A stretch of 64,000 nt of DNA from Bin87 sp965220095 (lineage in GTDB: Bacteria; Chloroflexota; Dehalococcoidia; Lucifugimonadales; UBA3495): assembly GCA_965220095.1 (NCBI GenBank), contig OZ244805.1, positions 4,092,001 to 4,156,000 on the forward strand. Reading direction: 5' to 3'. The notes under the pieces were generated by a model. The model made no database searches and had not been told where the DNA came from. It saw only the letters and a program-made list of their open reading frames with translations. Positions 27,697-36,949 of this stretch are shown piece by piece. The number at the start of each line of letters is the position of its first letter. Positions within the stretch are counted from its first letter, which is position 1. Made by a program: the position numbers and the translations under genes.

Positions 27697-28767
27697 ATGC
27701 CCGGCAGTCTGATTACCGAAGAAATCGCCTCCCTCATCGGGCAGGAAACCGCACCGGAGCGTAACCGTTTCCCCATTAGCGCTGAGATGGCATACGACGT
27801 GGCCGATGCCATCGAGGATCTTAACCCGCTGTATGTCGACGCCGACCACGCCCAGCGCAGCCGTTTCGGTGGCTTGCTGTGCCCTCCATTGGCCGCCTGG
27901 AAAGACATCGCGCCGCCGATCGGGTACTTTGGCGCCGGCCAGGAATGGCACTTCGAGGTGCCGCTGCCGTTCAACAGCTACGGACTCAACGGCGGCAGCG
28001 ACTGGCAATTTCTGGCGCCGGCCTACGTGGGTTCCTGGGTAACCAGGCAGTTTCGCGTACTGGACATTTTCGAGAAGCAGGGACGTTCCGGCCCGCTGGT
28101 GTTCATAGTGCGCGAGGAAACTCAGACTGATCAGCATGGCGCCAGGTTGAGCACGGCCAAACGAGTCAGCATCCATCGGGCGTTGCCGGCCGGCGAACAA
28201 CCCAACGACGTGGCGCTGGTATCCGAAACACTGTCCACAGTGCCGGTGGCGCCGCCAGATCCGGAGGTCATCCTCGCCAAGCCGGTACCCAACCCCACAG
28301 CCCAGCGTTACTTCGAGGACATTGCGGTAGGGATGAATCTACCCCCGGTGGTCAAGGGGCCGATGACCACCACGCATCTGATCCGGTGGGCCGCGGCCAA
28401 CGGCAACTACGCCCGCATCCATTGGGATTTGCCCTTTGCCCAGCTGCACCAGGGTTTGCCCAATGTGGTGGTGAACGGTTCGCTGAAAAACCAGTATCTG
28501 GGCCAACTGCTCCTCGACTTTGCCGGCGAGGAAGGGTGGTTCAAGCGGTTCTACGTGCAGCACCGCGGCATGGACTTCCCCGGCGACACGCTGACCATCT
28601 TCGGCGCCGTAACCGACACGCGGGAAGGCGACGGCTGCGGTTACGTCGATTGCCAGGTTGCGCTGCAAAACGACCGTGGCGGTCAGACGGCGTCGGGCAC
28701 CGCCACGGTGGTACTGCCCAAACGCGGCCAGTCGTTGCCGCTGGTCTGGGAAGAGGATGCCTGGTGA
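27697..28767 (+). CDS. MaoC / FAS1-type double hot-dog dehydratase
   Basis: 356 residues. The N-half is a FAS1-like dehydratase hot-dog (DVADAIEDLNPLYVD, then RFGGLLCPPLAAW). The C-half is a MaoC hot-dog opening AQRYFEDIAVGMNLPPVVKG and containing the hydratase segment AAANGNYARIHWDLPFA with Asn and His in the expected positions. The likely reaction is hydration/dehydration of an enoyl-CoA. The stop overlaps the next start (TGATG at 28765-28769), so it is translationally coupled to a CoA-transferase. A thioester made by that enzyme is a plausible substrate. Confidence 0.87.
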   Translation: MPGSLITEEIASLIGQETAPERNRFPISAEMAYDVADAIEDLNPLYVDADHAQRSRFGGLLCPPLAAWKDIAPPIGYFGAGQEWHFEVPLPFNSYGLNGGSDWQFLAPAYVGSWVTRQFRVLDIFEKQGRSGPLVFIVREETQTDQHGARLSTAKRVSIHRALPAGEQPNDVALVSETLSTVPVAPPDPEVILAKPVPNPTAQRYFEDIAVGMNLPPVVKGPMTTTHLIRWAAANGNYARIHWDLPFAQLHQGLPNVVVNGSLKNQYLGQLLLDFAGEEGWFKRFYVQHRGMDFPGDTLTIFGAVTDTREGDGCGYVDCQVALQNDRGGQTASGTATVVLPKRGQSLPLVWEEDAW

Positions 28768-29960
28768 TGCCCGGCATTCTTGACGGGATTCGCGTGCTGG
28801 AAATGGGAGGCCATGTTTCGGCCCCCTTTTGCGCCAAGCTGCTCGCCGACTACGGCGCGGACGTCGTCAAGATTGAACCCCCCGGCATCGGCGACGAGGC
28901 CCGGCGCATGGGGCCCTTCGTCGGCGACGATCCTCACCCCGACAAAAGCATACCGTTCCTGTACCTCAATACCAACAAGCGCGGCGTAACGCTGAACCCC
29001 GAGACGTCCGCCGGGTTGAAGCTGTTGGCGCGGTTGTTAGCAGACGCCGATGTCCTAGTCGCCAACTTCGCGCCCAATCAGCAGCCGGTGCCCGAGCTGA
29101 AACCGGATCACCTGACCATTGCCTACCCGCATCTGATTACTACGTCCATCACGCCCTTCGGCCAGTACGGGCCACACCGCGACTACAAAGGTCCCGACAT
29201 CGTTGCCTATGCAATGAGCGGATTGATGTACCACTCCGGCGACTCAGACCGGGAACCATTACGCAACGCCCTGAATCAATCCTTCTACGTGGCCGGCGTC
29301 AACGCGGCGGTGGCAACCACGGCGGCGCTGTTCCAACGCCTGGCCACCGGACAGGGCCAATCCGTCGACGTTTCCACCGTGGAGTGCCTGGCGTCGCACC
29401 TGGTGCAGGCGGTTCCCTATTATAACTACATGGGGGCCATCAAAGGCCGACGCCCGGTGCGTGGTTCCGGGTTCGAGGAGCTGATGCCGGCCAGAGATGG
29501 TTACGTCATCCCATCGGTGCAGGGTTCGCAACCGTGGGCAACCGTCGCCGACCTGATTGGCCTGGAAGAGCTGAAGGACGAACGTTTCGCCACCGGCGCC
29601 GGGCGCATCGAGTTCGGGGCAGAGCTGAACGAACTGCTACTACGGGGATTGTCCCAATGGGATCGTAAACCCCTGCACCAAGCTTCCGGAGAGCGGCGGC
29701 TGGTATTCGGAATGGCGCAAGATGCGGGTGACTTGTACGAATGCGAACACCTGCGAGAAAGAGATTTCTTTGCGTCGGTAACGCATCCGGTGGCCGGCGC
29801 CGCCAACTACGCAGGCCTGGGACCGAAACTGTCCGGAATGGAATTTTCCATCCGGAGACCTGCACCATTGCTCGGGCAACACAACGTTGAAATCTACGGC
29901 GACGATTTGGGCTACTCGACAGATGGCATAATTCAATTGAGGGCTACCGGCGCAATCTGA
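28767..29960 (+). CDS. Family III CoA-transferase (CaiB/BaiF)
   Basis: 397 residues from ATG 28767, which overlaps the dehydratase stop; a longer open frame upstream lies inside the dehydratase gene and is rejected. Family features: N-terminal LDGIRVLEMGGHVSAPFCAK, LADYGADVVKIEPPGIGDEAR, NLNxxKRGVTLN-type segment (NTNKRGVTLN), and SITPFGQYGPHRDYKGPDIV with Asp in the region of the acyl-aspartate nucleophile. It transfers CoA between organic acids. Coupling to MaoC suggests activation of an acid followed by hydration. Confidence 0.9.
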   Translation: MPGILDGIRVLEMGGHVSAPFCAKLLADYGADVVKIEPPGIGDEARRMGPFVGDDPHPDKSIPFLYLNTNKRGVTLNPETSAGLKLLARLLADADVLVANFAPNQQPVPELKPDHLTIAYPHLITTSITPFGQYGPHRDYKGPDIVAYAMSGLMYHSGDSDREPLRNALNQSFYVAGVNAAVATTAALFQRLATGQGQSVDVSTVECLASHLVQAVPYYNYMGAIKGRRPVRGSGFEELMPARDGYVIPSVQGSQPWATVADLIGLEELKDERFATGAGRIEFGAELNELLLRGLSQWDRKPLHQASGERRLVFGMAQDAGDLYECEHLRERDFFASVTHPVAGAANYAGLGPKLSGMEFSIRRPAPLLGQHNVEIYGDDLGYSTDGIIQLRATGAI

Positions 29961-30000
29961 TGCAATACGCCTGCCGCCAGCATCAACCGAGTACCGCGTC

Positions 30001-31395
30001 ATGACAACCCTGCCGTTGGATGGCATCCGCGTCGTCGACCTCAGCCGGGTGTTTGCAATGCCCTACTGCGGCGCCTACCTTGCCGACCTGGGGGCCGAGG
30101 TCATCAAGATTGACACCCATCACAACCAGTTTGTCGATACAACCCGCACGCTGAATGGCCCCTATCCCGACAACGACCCCGGCGAGTTGTACTGGGAACG
30201 CGGCGGCACTTTCCAGACGCTGAATCGTGGCAAACTCAGCCTGACCCTCGACCTGCGTTCCGAAGCCGCGCTACAGGTATTGCAGCAGCTGGTCAGCGTG
30301 TCCGATGTGGTGCTGGAAAACTTCACGCCCCGCGTGATGCGCCGATTCGGACTGGACTACGCGCGCCTGAAAACCCACAAACCAGACCTCATCATGGTGT
30401 CCAACACCGGATACGGGCACTCCGGCCCCTGGACTGATTTCGGCGCAATGGCCACGGCGCTGGAACCAACTCACGGCACCGGGGCATTCATGGGCTACCT
30501 GGATGTTGACGCCGACGGCCGTTCGTCTCCCGGCACGATGCCCAACAAGATTGCCAACTCCTACACCGACTTCCTGGCCAGCTGGACTGCGCAACTCGCG
30601 GTGCTGGCCAGCCTGTTCCACCGCGCGCGCACCGGACAGGGTATGTGGGTCGACCTGGCAATGTACCAGGTGGGGGTTTCGTTCATCGGTGAAGGATTGC
30701 TGGATTACGCGTTCAACGGCCGCCGTACTCGTCGGTTCGGCAACCGACACGAGCATTTTTCGCCCCACGGGTGCTACCCCTGTCGGGGGGATGACGAATG
30801 GGTGGTTATCGCCGTGCGCGATGACATCGAGTGGAACGCACTGTGTTCGGCGTTGGACGCTCCGGAGGTCGCACAAGACCCCAGGTTTGTCGACGCAATC
30901 GTTCGCTACCAGCATCAGGACGAACTTGACGCGATAATCAAAGACTGGACTTCATCCAAAACCCAACTCCAGGTAATGGAACTGCTGCAGAACCGAGGGG
31001 TGCCGGCGGGGCCGGTGCTGGACGGCAAGGGTTTGTTGGCCGATCCTCACTTGCGCGACAGACGGTATTTTGAATCCGTAGACCACCATCCCGATACGGG
31101 CCTGGGACGCCGGGAATATGTGAGCCGGGGATGGAAATTGTCCGGTAACGACATCCGCATCAGGAAATCAGCTCCCCTGCTGGGCGAGGACAACAACTAC
31201 GTACTATCTAGTGTATTGGGGCTGCCCGAATCGCAGATTTACGACCTGGAAAACAGCAACGCCATCGGACGCACGCTGCAAGGGTCCAGTGTCCCACCGG
31301 CCGTACCCCTGGATCGGCAGGTAGAATTGGGGTGGACCGTCGCCTACGACCCGAATTTCCGTAACCTCCCGTCCGCGCGGGGCGATCGGGATTGA
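30001..31395 (+). CDS. Family III CoA-transferase (CaiB/BaiF)
   Basis: 464 residues, somewhat longer than usual because of a C-terminal tail after LGEDNNYVLSSVLGL. It has LDGIRVVDLSRVFAMPYCGAY at the N-terminus, LGAEVIKID, NRGKLSLTLDL, and a VSNTGYGHSGPWTDFGAMA segment. It lacks the canonical GPD triad seen in its neighbour (TDFGA instead), so its catalytic Asp is less certain. It follows the first CoA-transferase by 40 bases on the same strand; the two may form a heteromer or act on different acids. Confidence 0.88.
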   Translation: MTTLPLDGIRVVDLSRVFAMPYCGAYLADLGAEVIKIDTHHNQFVDTTRTLNGPYPDNDPGELYWERGGTFQTLNRGKLSLTLDLRSEAALQVLQQLVSVSDVVLENFTPRVMRRFGLDYARLKTHKPDLIMVSNTGYGHSGPWTDFGAMATALEPTHGTGAFMGYLDVDADGRSSPGTMPNKIANSYTDFLASWTAQLAVLASLFHRARTGQGMWVDLAMYQVGVSFIGEGLLDYAFNGRRTRRFGNRHEHFSPHGCYPCRGDDEWVVIAVRDDIEWNALCSALDAPEVAQDPRFVDAIVRYQHQDELDAIIKDWTSSKTQLQVMELLQNRGVPAGPVLDGKGLLADPHLRDRRYFESVDHHPDTGLGRREYVSRGWKLSGNDIRIRKSAPLLGEDNNYVLSSVLGLPESQIYDLENSNAIGRTLQGSSVPPAVPLDRQVELGWTVAYDPNFRNLPSARGDRD

Positions 31396-31557
31396 GCCAG
31401 GATTGACGTGTCCAATCAGGCCAACACCGGTCAACCATTCCAAAAAGTTTAACCGATTCGGGCCGTGCCATCTGATCACTCCCGTTTGGCAGCCCGCGTG
31501 GTGGGCCGGAATGTAATTGGACGCGCAAGGATACATGGCACGCCGGCCCCAATGTCC

Positions 31558-31563
31558 TATAAT
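31558..31563 (+). promoter_or_regulatory. Perfect TATAAT upstream of the acetyltransferase gene
   Basis: TATAAT lies 47 bases before ATG 31611. No good -35 at normal spacing; TTGGAC at 31517 is too far away. Confidence 0.45.
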
Positions 31564-31610
31564 CCAGCATATTTCGTTGCAATGATTGTTGTGAAGGGAG
31601 CGTAAACGCG

Positions 31611-32801
31611 ATGCTTGAGCTGAGGACGGTAGCGGATGCAGAATTCGTCGAGTGGCTACATTCTGAATCGCGGTCTCACGGCAACCGCCTGAACCACGAC
31701 CCGGAGGATCTCAGGCCGCATTTTGATCTGGCTCGCTCCGTCGCGGTGTTTGACCAAGGCAAAATAGTGGGCGGCGCGCATTCTCATTTTCTTGAGATGT
31801 CCCTGCCGGGAGCGGCAGCATATATCGCCGGCGTGTCCAACGTGGCAGTGCAACCTACGCATACCCGCCGGGGCATCATGACTCGAATAATGCGCCACCA
31901 GTTCAACGATTTCCATGAACGCGGCGAGCCTCTGGCCGCGCTCTTCGCTTCCCAAAGCATAATCTACGGCAGGTTTGGGTATGGCGTCGGTTCTTTGCAC
32001 GAGCGCTGGTCGATTGAACGCCACCACAACGCTTACGCCCGTCCATTTGAGGGTAGCGGTCGCATCGTGTTTGTAGACCCGGCGGATATTACCAGGGAGT
32101 TCCCGGAAGTGTTCCGTCGCAGCACCCTCGGCCGGCCCGCCGTTTTCCAAAGGGCGATGCACCACTGGCAACGGGATTCCCGGGCGCCGGAACACCGTCA
32201 GGGTGGTCAGGGCGGCCTCTTTTATGCTGCTTACGAGGTAGACGGGCGGGTGGACGGTTATGCTACTTACCGCATCAGCGGGACGACCCTCACGGTGAAT
32301 GAGTTAATGGCAACCACGGTGGAAGCTAACGCTGCCCTGTGGAGATTTTGCTTCGAGATTGACCTCATGACCGTTACCGAAGCGATACGGCGCCCGGTGG
32401 ACGACCCCATGCCCTGGATGTTGGCCGACACCCGACGGCTGCAGCGGATCACCCGCGACGGCGTGTGGGTACGCATCATCGATGTCGCCGCGGCCCTCCA
32501 GCTACGCCGTTACCTGCAAAACGACCGTCTGGTGATCGACGTGCGAGACGAGTTCTGTCCCTGGAACCAGGGGCGGTTCGAGTTGGAATCTTCTCCTGGC
32601 GGGGCCAACTGCTGTGCCACTGAGTCGTCTCCAGATTTGGCGATCGCGGTTTCCGCGTTGGCCTCAACTTACATGGGTGCGGTCAGTTTCAGCACGCTTG
32701 CCGTGGCCGGCCTGGTGGAAGAGCGTTCCCCGGGCGCATTATTGCGCGCCGATCGTATGTTCGCTGCCGAGCGACAACCCTTCACCCCACACAACTTCTG
32801 A
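31611..32801 (+). CDS. Eis-like GNAT N-acetyltransferase
   Basis: 396 residues from ATG 31611. An N-terminal GNAT domain carries the acetyl-CoA loop in VAVQPTHTRRGIMTRIMRHQ (about 82-101). A second GNAT-like domain follows, with FYAAYEVDGRVDGYATYRIS. The C-terminal SCP2-like part contains VIDVRDEFCPWNQGRFELE. This three-part layout and size match Eis enzymes, which acetylate amines of aminoglycosides or protein lysines; the native role in such bacteria is unknown. The terminal carboxylate needed in Eis cannot be judged (ends PHNF). It is encoded alone. Confidence 0.85.
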   Translation: MLELRTVADAEFVEWLHSESRSHGNRLNHDPEDLRPHFDLARSVAVFDQGKIVGGAHSHFLEMSLPGAAAYIAGVSNVAVQPTHTRRGIMTRIMRHQFNDFHERGEPLAALFASQSIIYGRFGYGVGSLHERWSIERHHNAYARPFEGSGRIVFVDPADITREFPEVFRRSTLGRPAVFQRAMHHWQRDSRAPEHRQGGQGGLFYAAYEVDGRVDGYATYRISGTTLTVNELMATTVEANAALWRFCFEIDLMTVTEAIRRPVDDPMPWMLADTRRLQRITRDGVWVRIIDVAAALQLRRYLQNDRLVIDVRDEFCPWNQGRFELESSPGGANCCATESSPDLAIAVSALASTYMGAVSFSTLAVAGLVEERSPGALLRADRMFAAERQPFTPHNF

Positions 32802-33017
32802 CATCGCATTGGCTCCCTCGTGTCAGCTGCGACTCGCCGGCCCGTGCCAACGCCACCCGGAACACAACCCGACGCCTCCGCCCGACGTTGTGCAATCTAA
32901 CGAGTTCCCACGGCAGCGTCCGCACGGGCGTGTCCAGCCAACGTCCCGGCCCGGTCAGTGTCCGCCTGGCGATTACCGGGCAGACGGTGTAGCCTGACTC
33001 CATCCGAGGAGGTCGAA

Positions 33018-33209
33018 ATGTCCGATTTAACCAACGAAGATGTGCGGGCTTTGGCCAAGGCAGTTAACCTGACTTTGGACGAGCCTGAACTCAGCCAGGT
33101 TACACACAGTCTGAACGCGATGCTGGAATCAATGGCGGAGATCAACCCTCCTGGCTTCAACCTGGAGGAGTACGTCGCCGTAGCCCAACCCGCTGACCTG
33201 GAGGAATAG
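33018..33209 (+). CDS. GatC-like small subunit (AtzG-type)
   Basis: 63 residues from ATG 33018 (ribosome site GAGGAGG). DVRALAKAVNLTLDEPELSQ followed by LNAMLESMAEINPPGF matches the N-half of GatC. It is far shorter than the usual 95-100 residue GatC. The gene ends one base before the start region of an amidase, with no gatB nearby. This arrangement resembles AtzG-AtzE, in which a GatC-like chain stabilises an amidase outside tRNA amidation. It is therefore probably not part of the tRNA-Gln amidotransferase. Confidence 0.75.
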   Translation: MSDLTNEDVRALAKAVNLTLDEPELSQVTHSLNAMLESMAEINPPGFNLEEYVAVAQPADLEE

Positions 33210-33210
33210 C

Positions 33211-34644
33211 ATGGTTGCCCACGAAATACCGTTCATGCCTGCGTCAGAATTGGCGCAGTCCATTCGCCAACGCCAGATATCACCGGTGGAAGCAGTTGAC
33301 GCCTACCTGGACCGGATTGACGCCGTGGGGAGCCAGCTCAACGCCTACATCACCATTTGCGCCGATGAAGCCCGGGCGGAAGCCAAACGACTGGAAGCCG
33401 AACTGGTTGCCGGCAACGTGCTCGGGCCGCTCCACGGCGTGCCCGTTGGAGTCAAAGATCAGATCCATACCGCCGGGATACGAACCACTGATGCGTCCAA
33501 AATTCGCGCCGATTTCGTACCTGATCAGGACGCGACAGTCGTGGCTCGTCTCAAGGCGGCCGGAGCCATCATCATCGGAAAAACCAATATGAGCGAATTC
33601 GCCCTGGGGGATCCGATCAGCTCCTGGTTCGGCGCTGCCCGCAACCCGTGGGACACCCGCCGTAACCCGGGCACCTCCAGCACGGGTAGCGGTTCTGCCA
33701 CCGCCGGGTTCCTGTGCGCAACTTCTCTTGGCGAGGACACGGGCGGTTCCATTCGTGGACCCGCCGCCAATAGCGGACTGGTGGGCATCCGCCCAACCTG
33801 GGGCCGGGTCAGTCGCGCCGGCGTGGACGGAGCCAGCTGGTCGGTTGATACCATCGGCCCCATCTCGCGCACCGTAACCGACTGCGCGCTGACGCTGGGC
33901 GCGATTGCCGGCTACGACCCCCTGGACCGCTACAGCCGCCGCGAGCCGGTTCCTGATTACACCTCCGATCTCGACGCCGGCGTGTCCGGAATGCGTATCG
34001 GCGTGGTGCAGGAACTGATGGGAGGGCACGGCCTGACTCTCAATGAACAAAGCGCGGCAGCGGTAGAAGCCGCCATCGAAGTATTTCGAGAATTGGGCGC
34101 CACCGTAGTCCCGGTCAGCTTGCCGCTGGCGCCGGTTACCGGGCCAATTGTCCGCACCATTACCAGCACCGAACGAGTTAGCCTCAACCCGGAATGGATG
34201 CGAGAACGGTTTGAGGACTACCATCCCAACACGCGGGTGGCATTCGCGGTGGGCAATCTGATACCCGCCCAAGCCTATTACAAAGCGCTGAAACTCAGGG
34301 CGCTCATTCGGCGCCAGGTATTTCACATATTCCGGGAAGTCGACCTGTTGCTGCAACCCACATCAACAGGCCCCGCCGGTTTGTTGTCGGATGAACCCAG
34401 CGTTGTTAGCAACAAGGAGATGGCCGCAGCGGCGTTGCGGGAAGGAAGCTTCCGAGGGCTGTATAGCCTCAGTGGTTGCCCGGCGCTGAGCATTCCATGC
34501 GGGTTCACCCAGGATGGCGACGGCGGATTGCCGCTGGCTTTGCAGATCGCCGGTCCGCAGCTCGGCGAGACCAACGTGCTCCGGGCGGCATTTGCCTACG
34601 AACAAGCCACCCCCTGGCATTTGCGCCGCCCTCCGGCGCTGTGA
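33211..34644 (+). CDS. Amidase signature family protein (GatA/AtzE-like)
   Basis: 477 residues. Catalytic Lys82 (VGVKDQIH), the cis-Ser region in PGTSSTGSGS (about 157) and nucleophile Ser180 (EDTGGSIR) are in place, followed by the usual GLVGIRPTWGRVSRAG. The Ser-rich loop reads TSSTGSGS instead of the common GGSSGGSA, a mild departure. It is coupled to the GatC-like gene directly upstream (one-base gap), so the two products probably form a complex that hydrolyses an unknown amide. Confidence 0.87.
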   Translation: MVAHEIPFMPASELAQSIRQRQISPVEAVDAYLDRIDAVGSQLNAYITICADEARAEAKRLEAELVAGNVLGPLHGVPVGVKDQIHTAGIRTTDASKIRADFVPDQDATVVARLKAAGAIIIGKTNMSEFALGDPISSWFGAARNPWDTRRNPGTSSTGSGSATAGFLCATSLGEDTGGSIRGPAANSGLVGIRPTWGRVSRAGVDGASWSVDTIGPISRTVTDCALTLGAIAGYDPLDRYSRREPVPDYTSDLDAGVSGMRIGVVQELMGGHGLTLNEQSAAAVEAAIEVFRELGATVVPVSLPLAPVTGPIVRTITSTERVSLNPEWMRERFEDYHPNTRVAFAVGNLIPAQAYYKALKLRALIRRQVFHIFREVDLLLQPTSTGPAGLLSDEPSVVSNKEMAAAALREGSFRGLYSLSGCPALSIPCGFTQDGDGGLPLALQIAGPQLGETNVLRAAFAYEQATPWHLRRPPAL

Positions 34645-34763
34645 AGGTGAAGCCGATGATGGTTGGGCGCCGTCAATCGGCTTTTTACCGCATACCAGTT
34701 GGATGCCAACGGACGGGCGCAGTTCGTCAGCCGAGATGACGTTGCGGCGGCAATGGGGTAGCT

Positions 34764-35759
34764 TTAGACGCTACTTACCGCCAGAGCGCCGACCGCAACA
34801 GTGGTTAGACCCACGTCCAGTTGCCTCCAGCTAACTCCGCGATCCTCGCTGCAGAACAACCCTCCGCCGTCGGTGCCGGCGTAAACGTGATTTGGCTCGG
34901 CGGGGTCCCAATCGAAAGCCACCACCATGTCCTCGGGGTTCTCGCCCGCTCCGAGTCCATCGACCAGCCGCCAGCTATGGCCACCGTCCGTGGATCGGTA
35001 AAACTGTGGACTGCTGCGCCGCGCATTGGAGGACACGGTTACCAGAACCAGATCGGCGTCGTCAGGAGCCGCCGCGATGTGCAGGGTATACCGACGATCC
35101 AGGCCCGAGTTGATCAGCTCCCACTGGCGTCCGCCGTCGTCGGAGCGATACGGTGCGCTGGCCGTGGCGACATAGACACTGCCGGGTCGGTCGCCGCTCA
35201 GGTTTACACAGTGGATATCCGCGTCAAGACCCGGCAATTGCTTCCAGCTATCTCCTCCGTCGTTGGAAGACACCATCCCACCGACTTCGATGCCGGCGTA
35301 CAGGCAGTTGGGGTCGTCCGGAGCCATGCGCAGGTCGCGAACGTGAGAGTCGCGGGTCGGAGCATGGAATCCCCATTCCGTCGACTCTGGCACGGAGCGA
35401 AACCCGCCAAATTCATGCCAGGTGTTACCGCCGTCCGAAGAGCGGAAAATCGCCGCCGGTTCGCTGCCCACGAAAACCGTGTCAGACTCGTTGGGGTGTG
35501 CCAACACGCTGTGGGCATAGTCGGTGGGATACGATCCCAGACGTTGCCAGGTCGAACCGCCGTCATCCGTGCGGTATACGCCGGCTTCATAGGCCGCCAG
35601 GTATGCCCTTTGCGGATTGGCGGGGCTCGACGTCAACCGGGCCGCGGCGTGTTCCAGCGGTGTAATTGGCCCTCGTTTCCAGGTTTTCCCGCCGTCGGAA
35701 CTGGCAACGGAACATACCCCGTCGTGCATCCCAACGTAAATTCTCTTGTCTTGTGACAT
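34764..35759 (-). CDS. BNR-repeat beta-propeller protein
   Basis: 331 residues with repeated SSDGGxTW-type Asp boxes (for example SSDGGKTWKRG, TDDGGSTWQRL, SSDGGNTWHEFG, SNDGGDSWKQL, STDGGHSWRLV), each in a four-stranded blade. This is the sialidase/photosystem-II-assembly-factor-like fold. No signal peptide or membrane segment is visible, and sialidase catalytic residues cannot be identified. The role is unknown; such proteins are abundant in SAR202-type genomes. A second member lies at 36950 in the opposite orientation across a repeat-rich gap. Confidence 0.85.
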   Translation of the reverse strand: MSQDKRIYVGMHDGVCSVASSDGGKTWKRGPITPLEHAAARLTSSPANPQRAYLAAYEAGVYRTDDGGSTWQRLGSYPTDYAHSVLAHPNESDTVFVGSEPAAIFRSSDGGNTWHEFGGFRSVPESTEWGFHAPTRDSHVRDLRMAPDDPNCLYAGIEVGGMVSSNDGGDSWKQLPGLDADIHCVNLSGDRPGSVYVATASAPYRSDDGGRQWELINSGLDRRYTLHIAAAPDDADLVLVTVSSNARRSSPQFYRSTDGGHSWRLVDGLGAGENPEDMVVAFDWDPAEPNHVYAGTDGGGLFCSEDRGVSWRQLDVGLTTVAVGALAVSSV

Positions 35760-36949
35760 GTTGCTTCTCCCTGAATGGTGGATTCAACAGGTGATCACGG
35801 CCAAAACTCAGCCATACGTTTTCAGGTTCGGGTTGATAGTATTGGACATCAGGGCGTCGTCCAGTCCCGGCAGGTTGACGACATCCGATCACAAGGCCTT
35901 TCTATTCTCCCAGAATCTGTTGTTTTTGACGGGGACGCAATGATAGCGGTCCTTCGACGGGCTCAGGATGAGCGGGTTTGGCGGGTGTTGGGGATGGCGG
36001 CTCCTTTGGGTCAGGCGGTGATGGCGATGGTGGGTTGGCGGTGGTCAGGCGGTGATGGTGGTGGATTGGTAGTGGTCAGGCGGTGGGTTGGTGGTTTACG
36101 GAGCAGGGGCGCGAGGTCCGGGTCAGCGTACGGCCGGGGTACACAACGCATTTATGCTTACTTTTCCGCCGTTAGGTGGCAGCCACGAGGACTGCTGCAT
36201 GACGAGGCGCTGGGCTGTCGCCGCTGTACAGGCTCGGCAGCGCAGTGGAATGAATCTGCTACACCCGAGACCCGACGTGTTGTGATTTTATGCTGACGGG
36301 GTTGGCCGTGAGAACCGGCCCCTGCTCCGATGGGATGTTCCAATTGGTAGATTTGCCTGACATGATTGATGTTAGAGGGGTGTGATCGGAGGGGTCAAGG
36401 GGTGGGTGTCACGGGCAGGGCCTTTCGATTCTCCCAGAGTCTGTTGTTTTGACTTTGTAGAACACTTGACCGGCGCTGGACCTAACGGCTTCTGGATTCC
36501 CGCTTGCGCGGGAATGACGATGGATTGTGAGAATTGGACCCTGCATCCGATCACTTCCTGGTTGACCTAACGGCCTCGTAGTGCCGTATCCATCGGGGTA
36601 CGTCCAACCGCCTCCCCTATATCGAGGTTGCCACGTCGCTATGCTCCTCGCAATGACTGATTAAGTGGGTACGCGTGAGACACCGTCGCCCGATATTGCA
36701 CATTCTACCGCACCCGCAGTTGAGTTGGGCCCGTCTCATCGGGGATCCGTGCTAGATGGCCACGCACCGGAGGTCATGCGCCGTCACGGGCGATTCCGCG
36801 TTGGAGATGCGGTTTCTTCAGCGACGCCGTCCCGGGTACAAAGCAACCCAAAATGATCGGTTACGGACTGAACTTCCGGTATAATTACAGAAAACATGGT
36901 TTATTATCATCATGGTAACGCGGTATTTACCGTGGGAGGAGATTTGATT
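35760..36949. other. Repeat-rich intergenic region between two BNR genes
   Basis: No convincing gene. It contains a directly repeated block of about 37 bp (35893-35930 and 36418-36453, CCTTTCnATTCTCCCAGA core) and one TTCGACGGGCTCA-type short repeat (35950-35976). A GGTGGTCAGGCGGTG low-complexity stretch occupies about 36000-36100. There is one GCGAAAGC-family palindrome (36493-36519) and a solo arm of the 901-1041 element (about 36621-36675). Confidence 0.7.
36880..36885 (+). promoter_or_regulatory. Perfect TATAAT before the second BNR gene
   Basis: TATAAT lies 64 bases before ATG 36950; no strong -35 at 16-18 bases. Confidence 0.45.

Noticed and set aside
28386..28766. N-terminal extension of the first CoA-transferase
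   Set aside because: Lies wholly inside the MaoC-type dehydratase gene; TGATG coupling sets the start at 28767.
33280..34356. 358-codon minus-strand open frame
   Set aside because: Antisense shadow of the amidase with intact triad.
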